In this document: one piece after another, positions 45,714 to 58,323 of the stretch
Layout of the letters: the number at the start of each line of letters is the position of its first letter
Numbering within the stretch: position 1 is the stretch's first letter
NCBI GenBank assembly: GCA_000697665.1
Contig: KL197726.1
Coordinates: forward strand, 309,164 to 373,163
Origin: Jaapia argillacea MUCL 33604
Lineage: Eukaryota; Basidiomycota; Agaricomycetes; Jaapiales; Jaapiaceae
Direction: 5' to 3'
DNA: 64,000 bases
Program-made: the position numbers and the translations under genes
The notes under the pieces: generated by a model
What the model was told of the DNA's origin: nothing
The model's database searches: none
What the model saw: only the letters and a program-made list of their open reading frames with translations

Positions 45714-48482
45714 ATGGGTGTGCATGGCCTCACCACGTATTTGCGGGAAAACAAGCGCATCCTGTCCGAACAGATTGTGCTGACCAGCACTAGTCAACCT
45801 CCTGGTTCCGTTCCGTCGATGAATGCCGTTGAAAATCCACCAAAACAAGATGTGCGACTGGTGGTCGATGGATGGTCGTAAGTTCCTCGAGAAGAGGTCA
45901 CTGCTCTGACAATGTCGGACTGACTGTTTTCATTGGCGCTTAAGATTCATCTACGAGCTCTATCGCTCTTCAAGCCTTCCCTGGGTATATGGAGGAGAGT
46001 ATTTTGAGTTCGCAGCCCTTGTGGAAGAAGTTGTGGAAGCTTGGAGGAGTCTTGGAATGGAACTTCATTTCGTCTTCGATGGTGCGTAGTTTTCGGGATT
46101 TACACCTTGATTTTCACAACATTTATCTTCATTCGCCCAGGCCCCTACCCAGAGCTGAAGTTCCCAACTCTCATCAGCCGCGCCTCCCAATCTGTCATCC
46201 AACCCTCCCTGCTCTTCTTTCGGACTTCCGCTACTTCAAGATCTGCCGCTCGTTTCCTCAACGAAACACGAATCCTACCTCGCCTATGCCTCAGTGCATG
46301 TCTACAGGCTCTATTCCGACTTCAAGCTCGATTACACCCTCAGACATCCCTGAATGGTGTATCTGAGGGAAAACATCGACCCAGTGCACTCCACATTCAC
46401 TTTGCAGATTCCGAGGCAGACCCATACGCCATCGAACTAGCCGCCCGTATCCATGGTTATGTCGTAGGCTTGGACTCCGACTTCATTGTTCTGAACAAGG
46501 AGGGGTACGAGGGGTATGTTCCTATCGACGAAATGGTATGGATCGCTACTGCAGACGAAGAGGATGACAAACCCGACGAAAATGACGGGGAATTCCAGAC
46601 TGTCAAGAACTCAAGGAAGAAGAAAGCTCAGAAGATTAGTCGAGGTCGGCTGGGGCTTATCCCACCCAACGAATCGGGCAACGATCCATCGTTGACTCTG
46701 ACATTCGCGGTCTACAAACCCTCCGCTTTGGCCACTCACCTTCAGATACCCGTCACCATCCTCCCATTGTTAGGAGCTCTTGTCGGAAATGACTATAATA
46801 ACGTTCATTCCTTGTTTAATTCCACCACCTACCCGCTCTCCTCCGGCCCTCCGACAAACAAGCGAATCATACAACACCTATTCTTCGACCGACATATGAG
46901 TAGCACCCAACGGATCACCCACGTCGCTTCCACCCTCCACTCGATACTATCTGCCGCAGCCCCTACGTCGCCCAATCGCAAGAAACCCAAACAGAAGAAT
47001 CAAGTCAATAGTGTCATGGACCTCATAGACCGCACAGTCTCTGCTCTCCTGCCACGCGGAGCAGATAGCCTTTCCTCTGGAGAACAAGAATCTATCGTTG
47101 AAAAGATCGTCGAAGCGACCTTGATTTACGCCATCCCACATTACGCTGGCGGGGAAGGGAACTTATGGCCAACTGAAGTCTGCCCCTTACACGACCCCGA
47201 AGCCTGCCCACTGTTTGTAATGCTTCATCCCACATTGCATACGGAACTGGGTCCGGTAGACTCTGATATCGGGATCGTCGACGAAGCAGGCGAAGAAATC
47301 CGAGCATTGTACATCGACGCTTATAGACGAGGAAAACTTAGCCCTAGAATCATGGACGTAATGAGTACAAAGACTTTTTGGCCTCGTCATTTCCTAGAAG
47401 ACATGGATTTGGAGGGTACTACGAGGAGTATTGGGAGAGGGTTGCGAGTGTTCGTTTATGCTGTCCTAGATGAGGGTCTCGGTATACCGGAGGATATTCC
47501 AGAAGAGGAGGAGGTAGAGGAGGAAGGTTCGGACGATGAGGAAGACGAGGATGAATTGATAGATGTTGTTGAAGAGCACTCGGATGATGGGGAGGATGGT
47601 GAGCCGGACCCGCTTGCGCCACTTCAGAATGCGATACACAGGCTCGAGTCAGGGGGTTCAGATAGTGGATCGGCATATGGACCCCCACCATCCACGTCCT
47701 CCCATACACGCTCCCACCGAGCTACCAGGCCGGTTGTGGTGGAATATGTCCGGCGAGGAACTCGGCTTGCTGCCGAAGAGGTCACTGTCGCACCGCTGAC
47801 ATCACTCATTTCCCTTCACGGCGATATGGATTTAACAGTACCTGTGCAATTAATGTCGGAGGACCATCGTCTCGGAATCTTCTTTTCTGCAACGAAGTCC
47901 GACATGCCATCTGTCCGAAGTCTGTCTCGCCACTTGACCATGGCTGTTGTGACTGTTCGTTGGGTTGTGCAATGTATGCACACTCGAGCAGTGGACAGTG
48001 GTGGGATTTGGGAGAAGCAGAAGGAGAGGTGGACGAAAGGTGAAGCGAGGGCATTCCTAGCGTCCTTCAATTGCTCTTCAGGGTCACAGCCAGAAGCTCC
48101 GGAATCCCAACTACCTCCTATCGAGAACCGGAACATCCAATTGACCGCCCAAACGACCGCTGCATTAGAAGCGATGGAACATCTGTCCCAAGTATTACTC
48201 CTCACGGAGCGCCTACCCAGCCCTGTGCCCCTATTCTCCGGAAAGAGATTTCACTCTCTCCTTACGGGCACGACGCCGTTGAACCCTGCCGACGTACCCG
48301 AACCAGTGTGGAAAGCTTGTTCAGATGGCTTGGAAGATGCATTTGTTGAGGAGAAGGCGAAGAAGGGAAAGAGAGATCGTAAGGCCAAGCAAACAACCAT
48401 CATCCCACCCGCCCCAGCTATTACCAAGAAGACGAGTTCTCAGGGTGGGTTTTTCGGATTACTTGCGGATGTGGATGCATAA
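45714..48482 (+). CDS. Asteroid/XPG-like domain protein (880 aa)
   Basis: Exons 45714-45877, 45945-46081 and 46141-48482 sum to 2,643 nt. The N-terminus MGVHGLTTYLREN and VVDGWSFIYELY match the N-region of FEN1/XPG-family nucleases. HFADSEADPYAIELAARIHG with LDSDF matches the XPG I-region, including acidic metal-site residues. Asteroid-type proteins keep these two regions but usually lack full nuclease activity. An acidic low-complexity segment (EEEEVEEEGSDDEEDEDE) and a Lys-rich C-terminus follow. Likely nuclear. The ATG at 45714 is chosen because the N-region motif begins exactly there. Confidence 0.88.
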
Positions 48483-49162
48483 TGTGAGTTGTATCGGTTA
48501 TTGTTTTGCTGTGTGTGCTGTATCTCCGTTGCATGAATTGTTGTTGTACGCTTGACTTGTGGACCTTGGAATGTGGGACAGCTATGTGGTGTGTTCCTTG
48601 TCGAAAGTCTCCCTCCTCACCGCCTCTGTAGATCTTCATGGCTACCGAGCTCGGAGCATACACATGACTCGTTCTGAGGGGAAACCTCGAGGCATGATCA
48701 TTCCTTCCAGTATATGTAGAGGCGCCGTTTTGTGTTGCCACGCAGATACCGCACTGCTTCAAGCCCCTAGAAGCTACCAGATTGAGTCATCTGAGGGAAA
48801 GCGCGGTCGTTCCATACGTCGCTCGGTAACAGGAGCAGCGCCCCGCCCCAGCAGATAACAACCATGCTGTCCTATTGATATCCGTTGCACTGATGTGGCA
48901 GCGTGAAAGCCATGCCACAAATGACTTTCGAGAACAAGCGCCCATTGAGCGCGCACCCTTTTGTGGATACGGGGTCGTCGAAGAAGCGAGGCGGTCCGAT
49001 TCCGGGGTGGCTGTTCCGTCTGCGACAGAAACATGAATAACCTTTCAAACCCGTTCGCATCGCCTTGACGTCCACTGTGCTCTGCGGCGAGGTATAAGAC
49101 CTTGTGGAAGTCTTGTAATCTCGTATCACCCGACCGCCCAACCACCCTCAACAAGAACTACT
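48483..49162. other. intergenic, nothing seen
   Basis: 680 bp between two same-strand genes. A 126-codon minus-strand frame (48,774-49,154) has no motif. Confidence 0.45.
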
Positions 49163-49745
49163 ATGGAATCTACTTCCTCGGACTTGACCGTATACTGTCC
49201 TCGATCTCCCTCTTCGACTAGTCCACATTCGACCAGCCCGCAATCAACCAACCCACAAGTCCTGACTTATCGTTTCGAAAAGTCAATGGTATACGTCACT
49301 CCTGCAGAAGACTACGAGGTGCGCTGCTTTCCGTTCCGTATCCAAAGAAAGACCACTCACCTCTTCTCTTCACGATTTCCAGAAAGCAGTCGACTATGCG
49401 CAGCAGGTCTTTCCTAAACTCGCTACAGTCGATCGGGAGAGAATATCGTTCTCAGTCAGCGTCTGTGTGGAAGGGAAGAAGCAGACTGTCCGGGTATCAT
49501 CCATGGCTTGGAAGACGGTCGCATGGTCCCTGGCAAAGTATGAGATCATCGAGATTTCAGTGGAGCCATTGTCGGAGTCTGCGGACCTTCCTCCTGCATA
49601 CTTTGGGGACGATTCTCGCTATTCCGATAAGAAATTCCTCGAGCCGGATTCTGCGATACAGAACGGCAGACCGCGATCACGCTCCTCGTCACGACCGCAC
49701 TCGCCGTCTAGCAGTACCAAGAAGTGGATTGAGAAACTATTTTGA
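49163..49745 (+). CDS. hypothetical protein (172 aa), two exons
   Basis: Exons 49163-49318 and 49383-49745 (156 and 363 nt). A Ser/Thr/Pro-rich start is followed by a compact alpha/beta-looking segment, YRFEKSMVYVTPAEDYEKAV and ISFSVSVCVEGKKQTVRVS, then AWKTVAWSLAKYEIIEISVE. A disordered Ser/Arg tail ends in a basic TKKWIEKLF. The middle could be a ubiquitin-like or similar small fold, but no family is recognised. Confidence 0.7.
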
Positions 49746-51112
49746 TGCCTTTTCCTTGGACGATATACCCCTCCCACTTGTACATGATACCCTCGCATAT
49801 CTTTATTCACGCCGCTAAGACTACGCTCCCGCACACGTCTCAGCCACGTCCTCAGCATTCCGCCTCGCCTACCCGTCACCCTCTGCACACGTACATTTTC
49901 TCCTGTTCCTTCTTAGGTCATGCCTTGTTGCCAGGTTCTGCCATTACAGTACCACTGGCGTTTCTACCGATGCCGATCACACTCGAATTCGCGAATCCAA
50001 CCCTACCATAGTAGCCAAATAGTAGCCTCGGAATGGCTTCCGGTAGAACCATTGTGGCGTGGACGGGTGGTATACCCTATGACTGTAGTAGCACACCGTT
50101 GATATCGTACGGCATACGACTTCTACGGTCGAAAAACCCTGATCCTGTCAAATGAACGTGTATTCAGATACACTCCCAGCCACACAGTACATAGTTCCCG
50201 GTCATTGTTACCATGCTGCGAACAATCTGAAGCTGATCAGCCATCCAGAGTTGCGGCATTTCATGGGAGACATCAATAGAGTTTGTATGATAAGACGAAG
50301 GAAGCCTGGCGAGAGCCGTAGCTAACCACAGAAAGGATAAAGGTAGGCTCCGAAGGTCAAGGAGGTGGGCTCAAGGATCTTGGACTAGCCTTGCAAGGCC
50401 AAAGCGTGAGTTTCATTTCCCGTACAGGTGGCGTGGTTGGATGATCACGACGCGAGTATCCAAGCTCGCGGCCTGTTGCGAAACCTTGGCGATGGCGAGT
50501 TGCTGAGACCCTCAAAAACACGCTGGGGCGTCTTCAAATCTCCGCATTTTGATCTTGTGAACATTTGACCAGGGAGGTGGGATGATATACGGACCATTCC
50601 GAGTGCGACAGTGATATTCCATGCCTAGGTTCGTGAGTAGACCAGGGATTGTCAATCTAGCTCCACTGTGAAAATTTGAGGGGACTGAGGGGGGTGCAGA
50701 CTGTACTGTGCAGCGTGGGGGTCGATCCAGGTGACTTGAGGGTCCAAGAGTAGATACCGAGAAAGCAACAGGGATTGGTCCGGGTGAGCGACGGTCTGCC
50801 AGTTGCGGCAAATTCATGGCAATTGCCGGCGGTGGATCTGTGGATCTCGTTAAGATTGGCGATCTCTCGGGCTTTACCGAGGCCACCGTCCACCAAACCG
50901 ATTCCGAGACCAAACCCCTTGCTCCCCAGTCCTTATAATGTCTTTTTCTCTATTTTCCTCTGTCTCTGCCTCTCAAGCTCCTCCGCGCGAGAAAATCGTA
51001 CCCCGCACTCGTATTTCTGGTCCCCGGGTGAAGTACCAGTTCAAGAAATACTAGATATGACGTCGTGAGTACGCTGACCTATCAATACTACTACCCTCTC
51101 GCCCCTCGAGTA
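49746..51112. other. 1.37 kb without a supportable gene
   Basis: Frames of up to 133 codons overlap on both strands at 50,500-51,070 without motifs. The last 200 bp presumably hold the cyclophilin promoter. Confidence 0.45.
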
Positions 51113-51910
51113 ATGGCTGAGAAATCTCCGGACGATACCAGTCCAAAAGTCTTTGTGAGTGTCCTCCATCCTTGAAGGTATATTTTCCATGCTCATGGAA
51201 CCTGCCTTGCGTTGTGGAATCATAGTTCGATATCAACATCGACTCCCGTCCCGCGGGGCGCATAGTGTTTAAATTATATGACCACGCTTGCCCGAAGACA
51301 GCAAAGAACTTTCGGGACTTATCGACTGGAGTTCATGGGTTTGGTTACAGAGGTTCGGCATTTCACCGAATAATCCCGCAGGTATGTTCGTCGTCAACAG
51401 AAGCTCTCGTGCCACTCGATGGAACCATCTCCAGTTCTAAGAATTCACAATATTGAAGCTAATTCATATCCTTGCAGTTCATGGTGCAAGGTGGAGACAT
51501 CACAAGAGGAGATGGGACTGGTGGAAGGTCCATATACGGCGCCACATTTGCGGGTTCGCTTGCTCCATCGTGCGACCCCTTCTTTCCACTCACCGCGAAA
51601 TAGATGAGAACCTCTCAATTCGACATGATAAGCCGGGGTTACTGTCCATGGCTAACCGAGGGCCTGGATCGAATTCATCGCAGGTTCTTGCTTCTCCAAA
51701 GTGCTCCGAGATCTTCCTGTCGCTTATGCCACTCTTATCCAGTTCTTTATCACAACCACAACAGCGCCTTGGTGCGATGGCATGAACGTTGTTTTCGGGG
51801 AAGTCGTTGATGGCATGGATGTCGTACGGAAGATCGAGGCACAGGCATCCGACGACATCCTAAGAAAACCGAGGGGCACAATATTAATCACCGACAGTGG
51901 CATACTCTGA
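51113..51910 (+). CDS. cyclophilin-type peptidyl-prolyl cis-trans isomerase
   Basis: Exons 51113-51154, 51226-51381, 51478-51553, 51604-51683 and 51743-51910 sum to 522 nt, 173 residues, the size of a single-domain cyclophilin. It would catalyse Xaa-Pro isomerisation in protein folding. Motifs: [20 protein letters not shown] (catalytic Arg, and the Phe and Gln), [25 protein letters not shown], then SQFFITT and [12 protein letters not shown]. Trp121 (human CypA numbering) is present, but the usual His126 is Asn. A short N-terminal extension has no clear signal peptide, so it is probably cytosolic. Confidence 0.92.
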
Positions 51911-54851
51911 GCCGGGTTATCAGGATGCGAAGACCTTGAGCTGCATTGGTGGCCTGTCGGAGGGATTGAGGATATCGCGAGTTCTGGCACTCGGACTGAC
52001 TCTTCAGCTTGTTACAGATACGGTTTTTATTGTACGTGATGGTCGACGGACTAATACTTGTGTACTAGCCACACTGCAATGGATGCAGCGCTCCTGCTTG
52101 CCTGGCTGGCTCATTTCGTGATGGTTAGGGTCGGTCCTTTGTATTTCCGAGCCGACGTCGGATCGGTCTCTCGTGGGACTCGGTACAGGGCTGACCTAGT
52201 GCTTGCGTTCAAGTGGAGATGGTTTGAGGGTGCTTCGCTGGCTTTCGATGATATCGTCTAGGCACCCCTGAGTATTGCCCCCACCCCAAACAAGTGGGGT
52301 TGTATGCGCCCGGTATCTCAAGGCTCTCCAGAACACCTTCATGGGGCATGATTGTCTGGACTACCAGCACTCCTTTCATCAGTCACTCGCAGCACGGATG
52401 CAAAGGGTTTGGAATAACCTTCTGGCTGCGATGAGGGCATTTCCGAGATAAAAGTTGAACCTGCTTCTTTGGCTACCATTCCGAACGCGTTGTCGAGAAG
52501 TCGTTCATAGAATGATGCCTAGACTTGTTGCATAGTTGCAATGTCCTATATTTCCGTTGATCTTGCCTTTTTGAGTTGTGGTGACCGACTTTCGATGAAT
52601 TCCTCGAGGACGGCGCATTGACGTGATATGTCAGAACCTATACTTCTTCCCTGCTTCTCCGAGTCCCCCTCTTCCATTGCCATAGACCTGGCTCACTCTT
52701 TTCTTCCGCCGTGGACAATTCGCTTTCGTACCCATATCTATTTCTGTCTCGCCAGGCATCGCGATATGGTTCTCTGCAAATAACTGCACGCCTGATTTGC
52801 GCCTGATCGATAGTTATCACGCCGAAGCCTCCAACACATAGATACGAGTATGGCCGTCGTGCTGAGTACTTCTTAGTCCCACTCAAGACGCGACAGGTAC
52901 CAGCATTGCCCATCGCCGCTATCGTTGTTGGATCCGATCCATGTTATCCATCCTTCTGTCTAAGTATATCAGACGGCGTGGATTCCAGCGACAGGCTAGG
53001 AGCGAATCGGAGCGGCGTTTGGGAACGTAAAACCCGCGTCGCTAATCCCAACACGCATCCTGGTACTCGTCGTTCCAAGAATCGCTGTGGATATGAACGA
53101 AATCAAGGACATTTGATCTCGTTTGGACAAAGTCTCATGGGCTTCCTCAATCTCCGCCGCGTTTCAGGATATGAACGACTTCGGCGGCGCCCGCCCGCAG
53201 AGTGCTCAGCGAACACCACCACTACATCACCCCTATCGCACATTCAAGAAAGATTCCGCAGGAACGCCCTGTTGTTGTGCCTAGCACGTTCCTAACTTAG
53301 CCAAACTGATGTCACAATTTCCTCACCTCAACCACACTCCCTCCCACCAACTCGGCTCTGCCGTTGAAATCCCCAAACCCCCGTCTATCAGAGGGAAGAA
53401 CGGCGAGTGTGAGACTTCGTGTCGTTTCTTGGCGGAAAAGGCATGATCATCGAGACCAGCTATGGACGACGGCCAATCCCTAGGCAGGCCGATGGTGAGT
53501 CTGTCTTCTTCATCCCCTCGCAGTGTTCTCAGTCACTCCAGCAATACCTGTTTATCCTGCTGATAGATGACCGAGCCAACGTCGTGTCGTCGGTTCATCA
53601 TGATTGGTGTAACCCCTCTTGCATGCGGCACTCGTCGTCTTCATGAATGACCCGCTTCTGATCCTATAACGTTGAATATTTCAGGGCCTCCTGACTTCTC
53701 CGGAGCCTCGTTATTTCACGATGTTCTCGACGATCCCTAACCCTCCCAGCAAATTCAGCCCGTCTGACTAGGACGGAGTTATGAATATGTCTTGGGAATG
53801 GATGCGCTCTCTGCGTCCAAAAAGATGAGTATTAGTGGAGCGTGCAGATGCGGACGATCATCCGACGAGACGGTCTGGCGATTCCCGATCGAAAGATACT
53901 TGGAACGCTGGGCGGTGGCTTTGTCCGAGTCTTTCCATCCAGGATCCAATACGCTGCTCATCTACGAAATCAATCGCTCACCTCCCCAGACGCCGCCTTC
54001 TCGTCACCCTCAAACGATTTTGTTCTGGCGGAACCCTTCGCCGCGGTGAGTTCTTTGCTACCTCTAGGCTCCCTCTCTCGCCGAAGTGTTCCATACTAGT
54101 GCTCATTGGCTCCATGTTGCTGGAGCGTAGAATTGCGAGTCATTACCATCCAGATAAATCAGCTGTAATGATTTCTTTCCCCTTGTCGGCCCTCGAATTC
54201 GGTTGTCATCCTTCTAGGGAACTCGAGATTGGTGAAGACACAACTCCAATGACTCCGACAGACTAATCTAGCTCTCTTTACCGTCGTATTTTTCCGCGAT
54301 TACTTACTGGTAGCGTTCATCCTTGACTCTGTTCATCAAGTGATTTTCCAACTTTATGCAGCCTTATCGGTCTCCAAGTCCCTTTCAACTTCGATAGGTC
54401 CATCTTCGCACTGGATTTCAACGTCACCTATCCCTCAATTCTAGGACGACCGTCGCATACCGAACTCTGATAGTTTCACTATGGCAGGTATTCTCTGTCT
54501 TCAAGTGCTGGAAGATCACCTCTTCGCTAGGTTCCGCCGGATCCTAGGAACTGACAGGTATTCGGAGCTCACTTCTCTCTTCCAGGCTCCCACTAGTCTC
54601 TGAGAGGACTTGGGGCTATATGGCAACGTTGATCGTCCCAAACTTGCAGTATTTATCACCAAACCTGTAATCGTTTCACGTCCGTTGTGAACCATTCCAC
54701 CTTGATCAATTCCTCAGTAAGCGATATGGTCGTAGACTACAAGTTACATAGAATGTAAGCACAGACAGGTATAGAAATTTCGACTCGACAAAGTTTGGAA
54801 CCCTATATGGTGAGTTTCCTAAGAAGATGCAAGCAAATATAGAACGTGAGC
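51911..54851. other. 2.9 kb without a gene I can support
   Basis: Scattered frames of 60-143 codons. Around 53,310-54,260 fragments such as MIIETSYGRRPIPRQADG and LGGGFVRVFPSRIQYAAHL read like protein and are followed by possible GT-AG introns, but they do not join into one frame. This may be a decayed gene. Confidence 0.35.
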
Positions 54852-57174
54852 TCAATGCTCGTAGAAGACGGACAGGACGACGTACTCGAGCGACAAATCG
54901 TCAATGGTGCGACTGACACTTGAGAGCTTGTTCTCAATGGATGGCCGCATATTTATGTATTGGGAGACGTTCAACTGCATCGACTGATAATCTGTCGAAG
55001 GCCCGGTAAATTGATGAGGATCGGAAGATATGCACAGAGATGGCAAATCACTCACTAATAATACATTCCACCCTTTCCGAGCCAAAGCTGTACGAGAGGA
55101 CGTTGTCGATTTTTCCAGTTGTCTTAATTGCGAAATACGCGAGGTCGAGGACGACGCTGCCATCGACGGTGCTACGTTACCATAGCCAATCAGAGGCAAC
55201 CATCAGAAACGAAACCCATCGACAGTCTGTTTCACTGACCGACAGGCGCCAATAGAGAACGCGGCTCCCACCTTGGTGGCATTAACACTAGAAGAGTTGA
55301 AACTTGCGACCTTTTCCCAATTTGACACGGTGACAAGTGCCTTCCGGATGAGATCGAGCTGAGTCGTGTGTACGCGGTCCCGGAAGAAGTTTACCAGGAC
55401 ATCGCTGACGGCGCTACACCCGGAGACATCCAGAGTCTCGAAGCTGGGAAGGAAGGGCCGAGTCGGCGACAACATCAAGGAGAAAAGAACGACGGAGAAC
55501 ATACTTGTAGTTGGTAATATTCCAGCCGCAAGCCTGAAGGACTTTGCCATACATTTTGTTCCATTCTTGGGGTTCCTTCTCGCGGTTGAACTTGCCGTCA
55601 GCAGCGAGCAAGGCAAGCAAGGTTGTGTTATTTGTAGCAGTCCGCAAATAATAGGGTCACAGCCAACTTATCAATGAACCAACCCCCGGGCGTGAAGAAA
55701 TTTATCAAACCTTGTATTCGCCACTCGCACCTGCGTCGAATGCATTCACGGATTGCGCGGTAACTGACACCACTGCGGAGGGAACTGAGGAGACAGCTCC
55801 AGGTGGAACTGGCTTGAGTCCCATCTCGCAATATGTGATCTCACCCTGGGCTGCCACTGGCTGAAAACCGCCCGGGGAAAACCCGACACCACCATCCGAT
55901 TCAGCCTCCGCTGGTTTGAACCCCGCCTCGCCATACGTGATCCCCCCATTTGCAGCTGGTTCGAAATGGCCTTAGGAAAATCCTGGGTCTTGCGAAGGCA
56001 CTGGTTCAAAGCCCTCCGTGATCTCACCCTGGGCAGCCACTGGCTGAAAACCACCCTGGGAAAATCCTGAGTCTCCAGTGAGCACCGGTTTAGAATCTGC
56101 CTAGCGGAACGTGATCTTACCTTGAGGGGGGACTGACTGAAAACCGCCCTGGGAAAATCCTGGGTCTTGGGAAGGCGCTGGTTCAAAGCCTTCCGTGATC
56201 ACACCCTGGGCAGCCACTGGTTGAAAACCACCCTGGGAAAATTCTGAGTCTTCAGTGAGCATTGATTTAAAATTTATCTGGCCGAATATGATCTCACCTT
56301 GGGCGTGGACTGGCTGAAAACCGCCCTGGGAAAATCCTGGGTCTTGCGAAGGTACTGGCTCAAAGCCCTCCGTGATCTCACCCTGGGCGGCCACTGGCTG
56401 AAAACCACCCTGGGAAAATCCTGAGTCTCCAGTGAGCACTGATTTAGAATCTGTCCGGCCGAACGTGATCTCACCTTGAGCGGGGACTGGCTGAAAACCG
56501 CCCTGGGAAAATCCTGGGTCTTGCGAAGGCACTGGTTCAAAGCCCTCAGTGATCTCACCCTGGGTGGCCACTGGCTGAAAGCCACCCTGGGAAAATCCTG
56601 AGTTTTCAGTGAGCATTGATTTAAAATCTGTCTGGCCGAATATGATCTCACCTTGGGCGTAGACTGGCTGAAAACCGCCCTGGGAAAATCCTGGGTCTTG
56701 CGAGGGTACTGGTTCAAAGCCCTCCGGGATCTCACCCTGGGTAGCCACTGGTTGAAAGCCACCCTGGGAAAATCCTGAGCTTGGGTCAGCACTGGCTGGA
56801 AACCCCGTCTGGCCAGATGTGATCTCACCTTGAGTAGACACTGACCGGAAACCGCCGTGGGAAAGCCCTGGGTCTTCGCTTCGCACTGGTTCAAAACCGC
56901 CTTGGGAGAATCCGCTCGGGGTGACAGGTGGTTGATAACCTTTGTCAATGGGTTTTACATCTTCCTCCAAACGTTGAAAGCCGGTCTGGGTTATCGTGTG
57001 GTCAGCCGTCGAGGCTTCGTCGGAAGTCGCTTTGTCGCGGGAGGCGTCTTCGAAAGTCGCCTGAGCACTGAGGATGAAGGACGCAGTAACGAGCCCTGTG
57101 AGCAAAACGGTGGGAATATCAAGGCGTTCGAGGAATCGAACTTCGTCGAGGACGCTGACGTCGACAGTGGTCAT
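54852..57174 (-). pseudogene. repeat protein with separate C-terminal domain, disrupted
   Basis: From the ATG at 57174: a hydrophobic segment (IPTVLLTGLVTASFILSAQA, signal or anchor), then about 60-residue repeats to 55,840. In-frame stops TAG (56101-56103) and TAA (near 55,973) interrupt repeats that continue in the same frame on both sides. The C-terminal domain starts with WFIDKLAVTLLFAD, LALLAADGKFNREKEPQEWN and ACGWNITNY and ends at 54,852 after two GT-AG introns. The frame shifts by one base at about 55,632, and the join at about 55,720 is unclear. The domain family is not named. Confidence 0.6.
55840..56960 (-). repeat. coding minisatellite, about 177-180 bp units
   Basis: Each unit encodes two related halves: GFSQGGFQPVAAQGEITEGF with EPVPSQDP, then GFSQGGFQPV, AQGEI and a Phe-Gly-x-x-Asp segment. 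About four full units plus partial ones. The core GGAAAATCC-TGGGT recurs in the plus-strand DNA. Not CRISPR: there are no unique spacers and the frame is kept. Confidence 0.8.
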
Positions 57175-58110
57175 TGTTATATTGGGGTGATGTGGTGGTT
57201 GGTTGGTGGTGGGTTCGGTGAAGGGTTGCTAGCGGAATGCAGCAGCAGCTTTATAGCGATAAGTTCAGACACAATGTGTCAGAAGACGCGTTCGGAGGTC
57301 GTTGAAGACCGAAGCGCACGCGATCCCCGTTCTATGCGATAAGTGAAAGAATCATGTCCAGGAACAAGTGCTAGAAGCGCCAGGGGTAACGGAAAGCAAA
57401 CTGCACCGGTGAAGAAGACACAGGAACAACCTGAAAGACAACAACGGCGCACTCCAAAACGGTACCGTGAATGTGCATTGATTAGAACACGCCATTGAGA
57501 CGATTTCAGAGGACCGAGGAGCTCTAAGTGAATTTGTTCGTCCATGCAGGTAGACGTTATTATTTGCTGAAAGAGTGATTTACCAAGCGGTGTAGGCAGA
57601 ATTTCTCCGAATATTTAACGACCGGTCAGGACGCGTCCTCACTACGATGAGGAAAAAGAAGGCGAAGGAATTGTCAGTACTCGCTTGTGTTAACGGGATA
57701 GTGATAATACCGACCGTCCCTGAATTTCTCGAGACGCACGCCCGTGTGTAATGATACTTTTGAAGGGGGTTGACAAACTGCGATATCCGTAAAAGAGACA
57801 TCGCTGTGATCAAGCTCGCGTGTGTGCTAACTTGGACGCGATTGTCCCTGGACCATCCCAGTAACGGACACTCGTCTTAGATTTCGGAGCGACGACAGAG
57901 CCGACCGCCCTGGCTTCTACAGCCATTGTGCCTTACCACTGACAGTAGGCAGTTTGGCAGACCGGAGTTCACCTGGTCTAAGGAGTGGGCCTAAATCCGT
58001 TACAGAAGGTATCAAGTTCACTGTCAATGAGAGAATATGGAGAGAGGATGGATTTCTATGCCAGGGTAAAACCGTCAGAGACTCAGGACGACATTCAGAA
58101 TGCCATGACC
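57175..58110. other. intergenic, with TATAAAG at 57,250-57,256
   Basis: A minus-strand TATAAAG about 75 bp before the start of the disrupted repeat protein is its likely promoter. Otherwise nothing is supportable. Confidence 0.4.
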
Positions 58111-58124
58111 ACTCAGCTCTGCCA

Positions 58125-58310
58125 TAACCACCCCCTCCACGATATCATTTTGAAAACACCCTATAACTTACTCAGATAGAATAGACCCCGACTCACTGGT
58201 TGTTACTTTCAAGAACTGTAGTAGGCACAGATTCGGTGTAGCAGCCACCGCGTCTTAGCTCGTAGTTAGCTTGTAGCGGGATACAAATATAGATTTCATC
58301 ATCATCATCA
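58125..58310 (+). mobile_element. short 3' fragment of the same LINE family (copy 2)
   Basis: Starting at TAACCACCCCC, the sequence is identical, base for base as I read it, to 17,598-17,770 of copy 1 and ends in (ATC)4. Only the 3' untranslated end was copied. ACTCAGCTCTGCCA flanks it on both sides (58,111-58,124 and 58,310-58,323), a 14 bp target-site duplication. Confidence 0.88.
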
Positions 58311-58323
58311 CTCAGCTCTGCCA

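Noticed and set aside
53310-54266. Possible gene with fragments in three frames
   Set aside because: The fragments could not be joined in frame by plausible introns; listed only as a possible relic.
56274-56948. 224-codon minus-strand frame in the repeat region
   Set aside because: Second frame of the coding minisatellite; long only because the repeat unit is a multiple of three.
55840-56960. Regular repeats that might look like a CRISPR array
   Set aside because: The repeats are in one coding frame, units are about 180 bp, there are no unique spacers, and the genome is eukaryotic.
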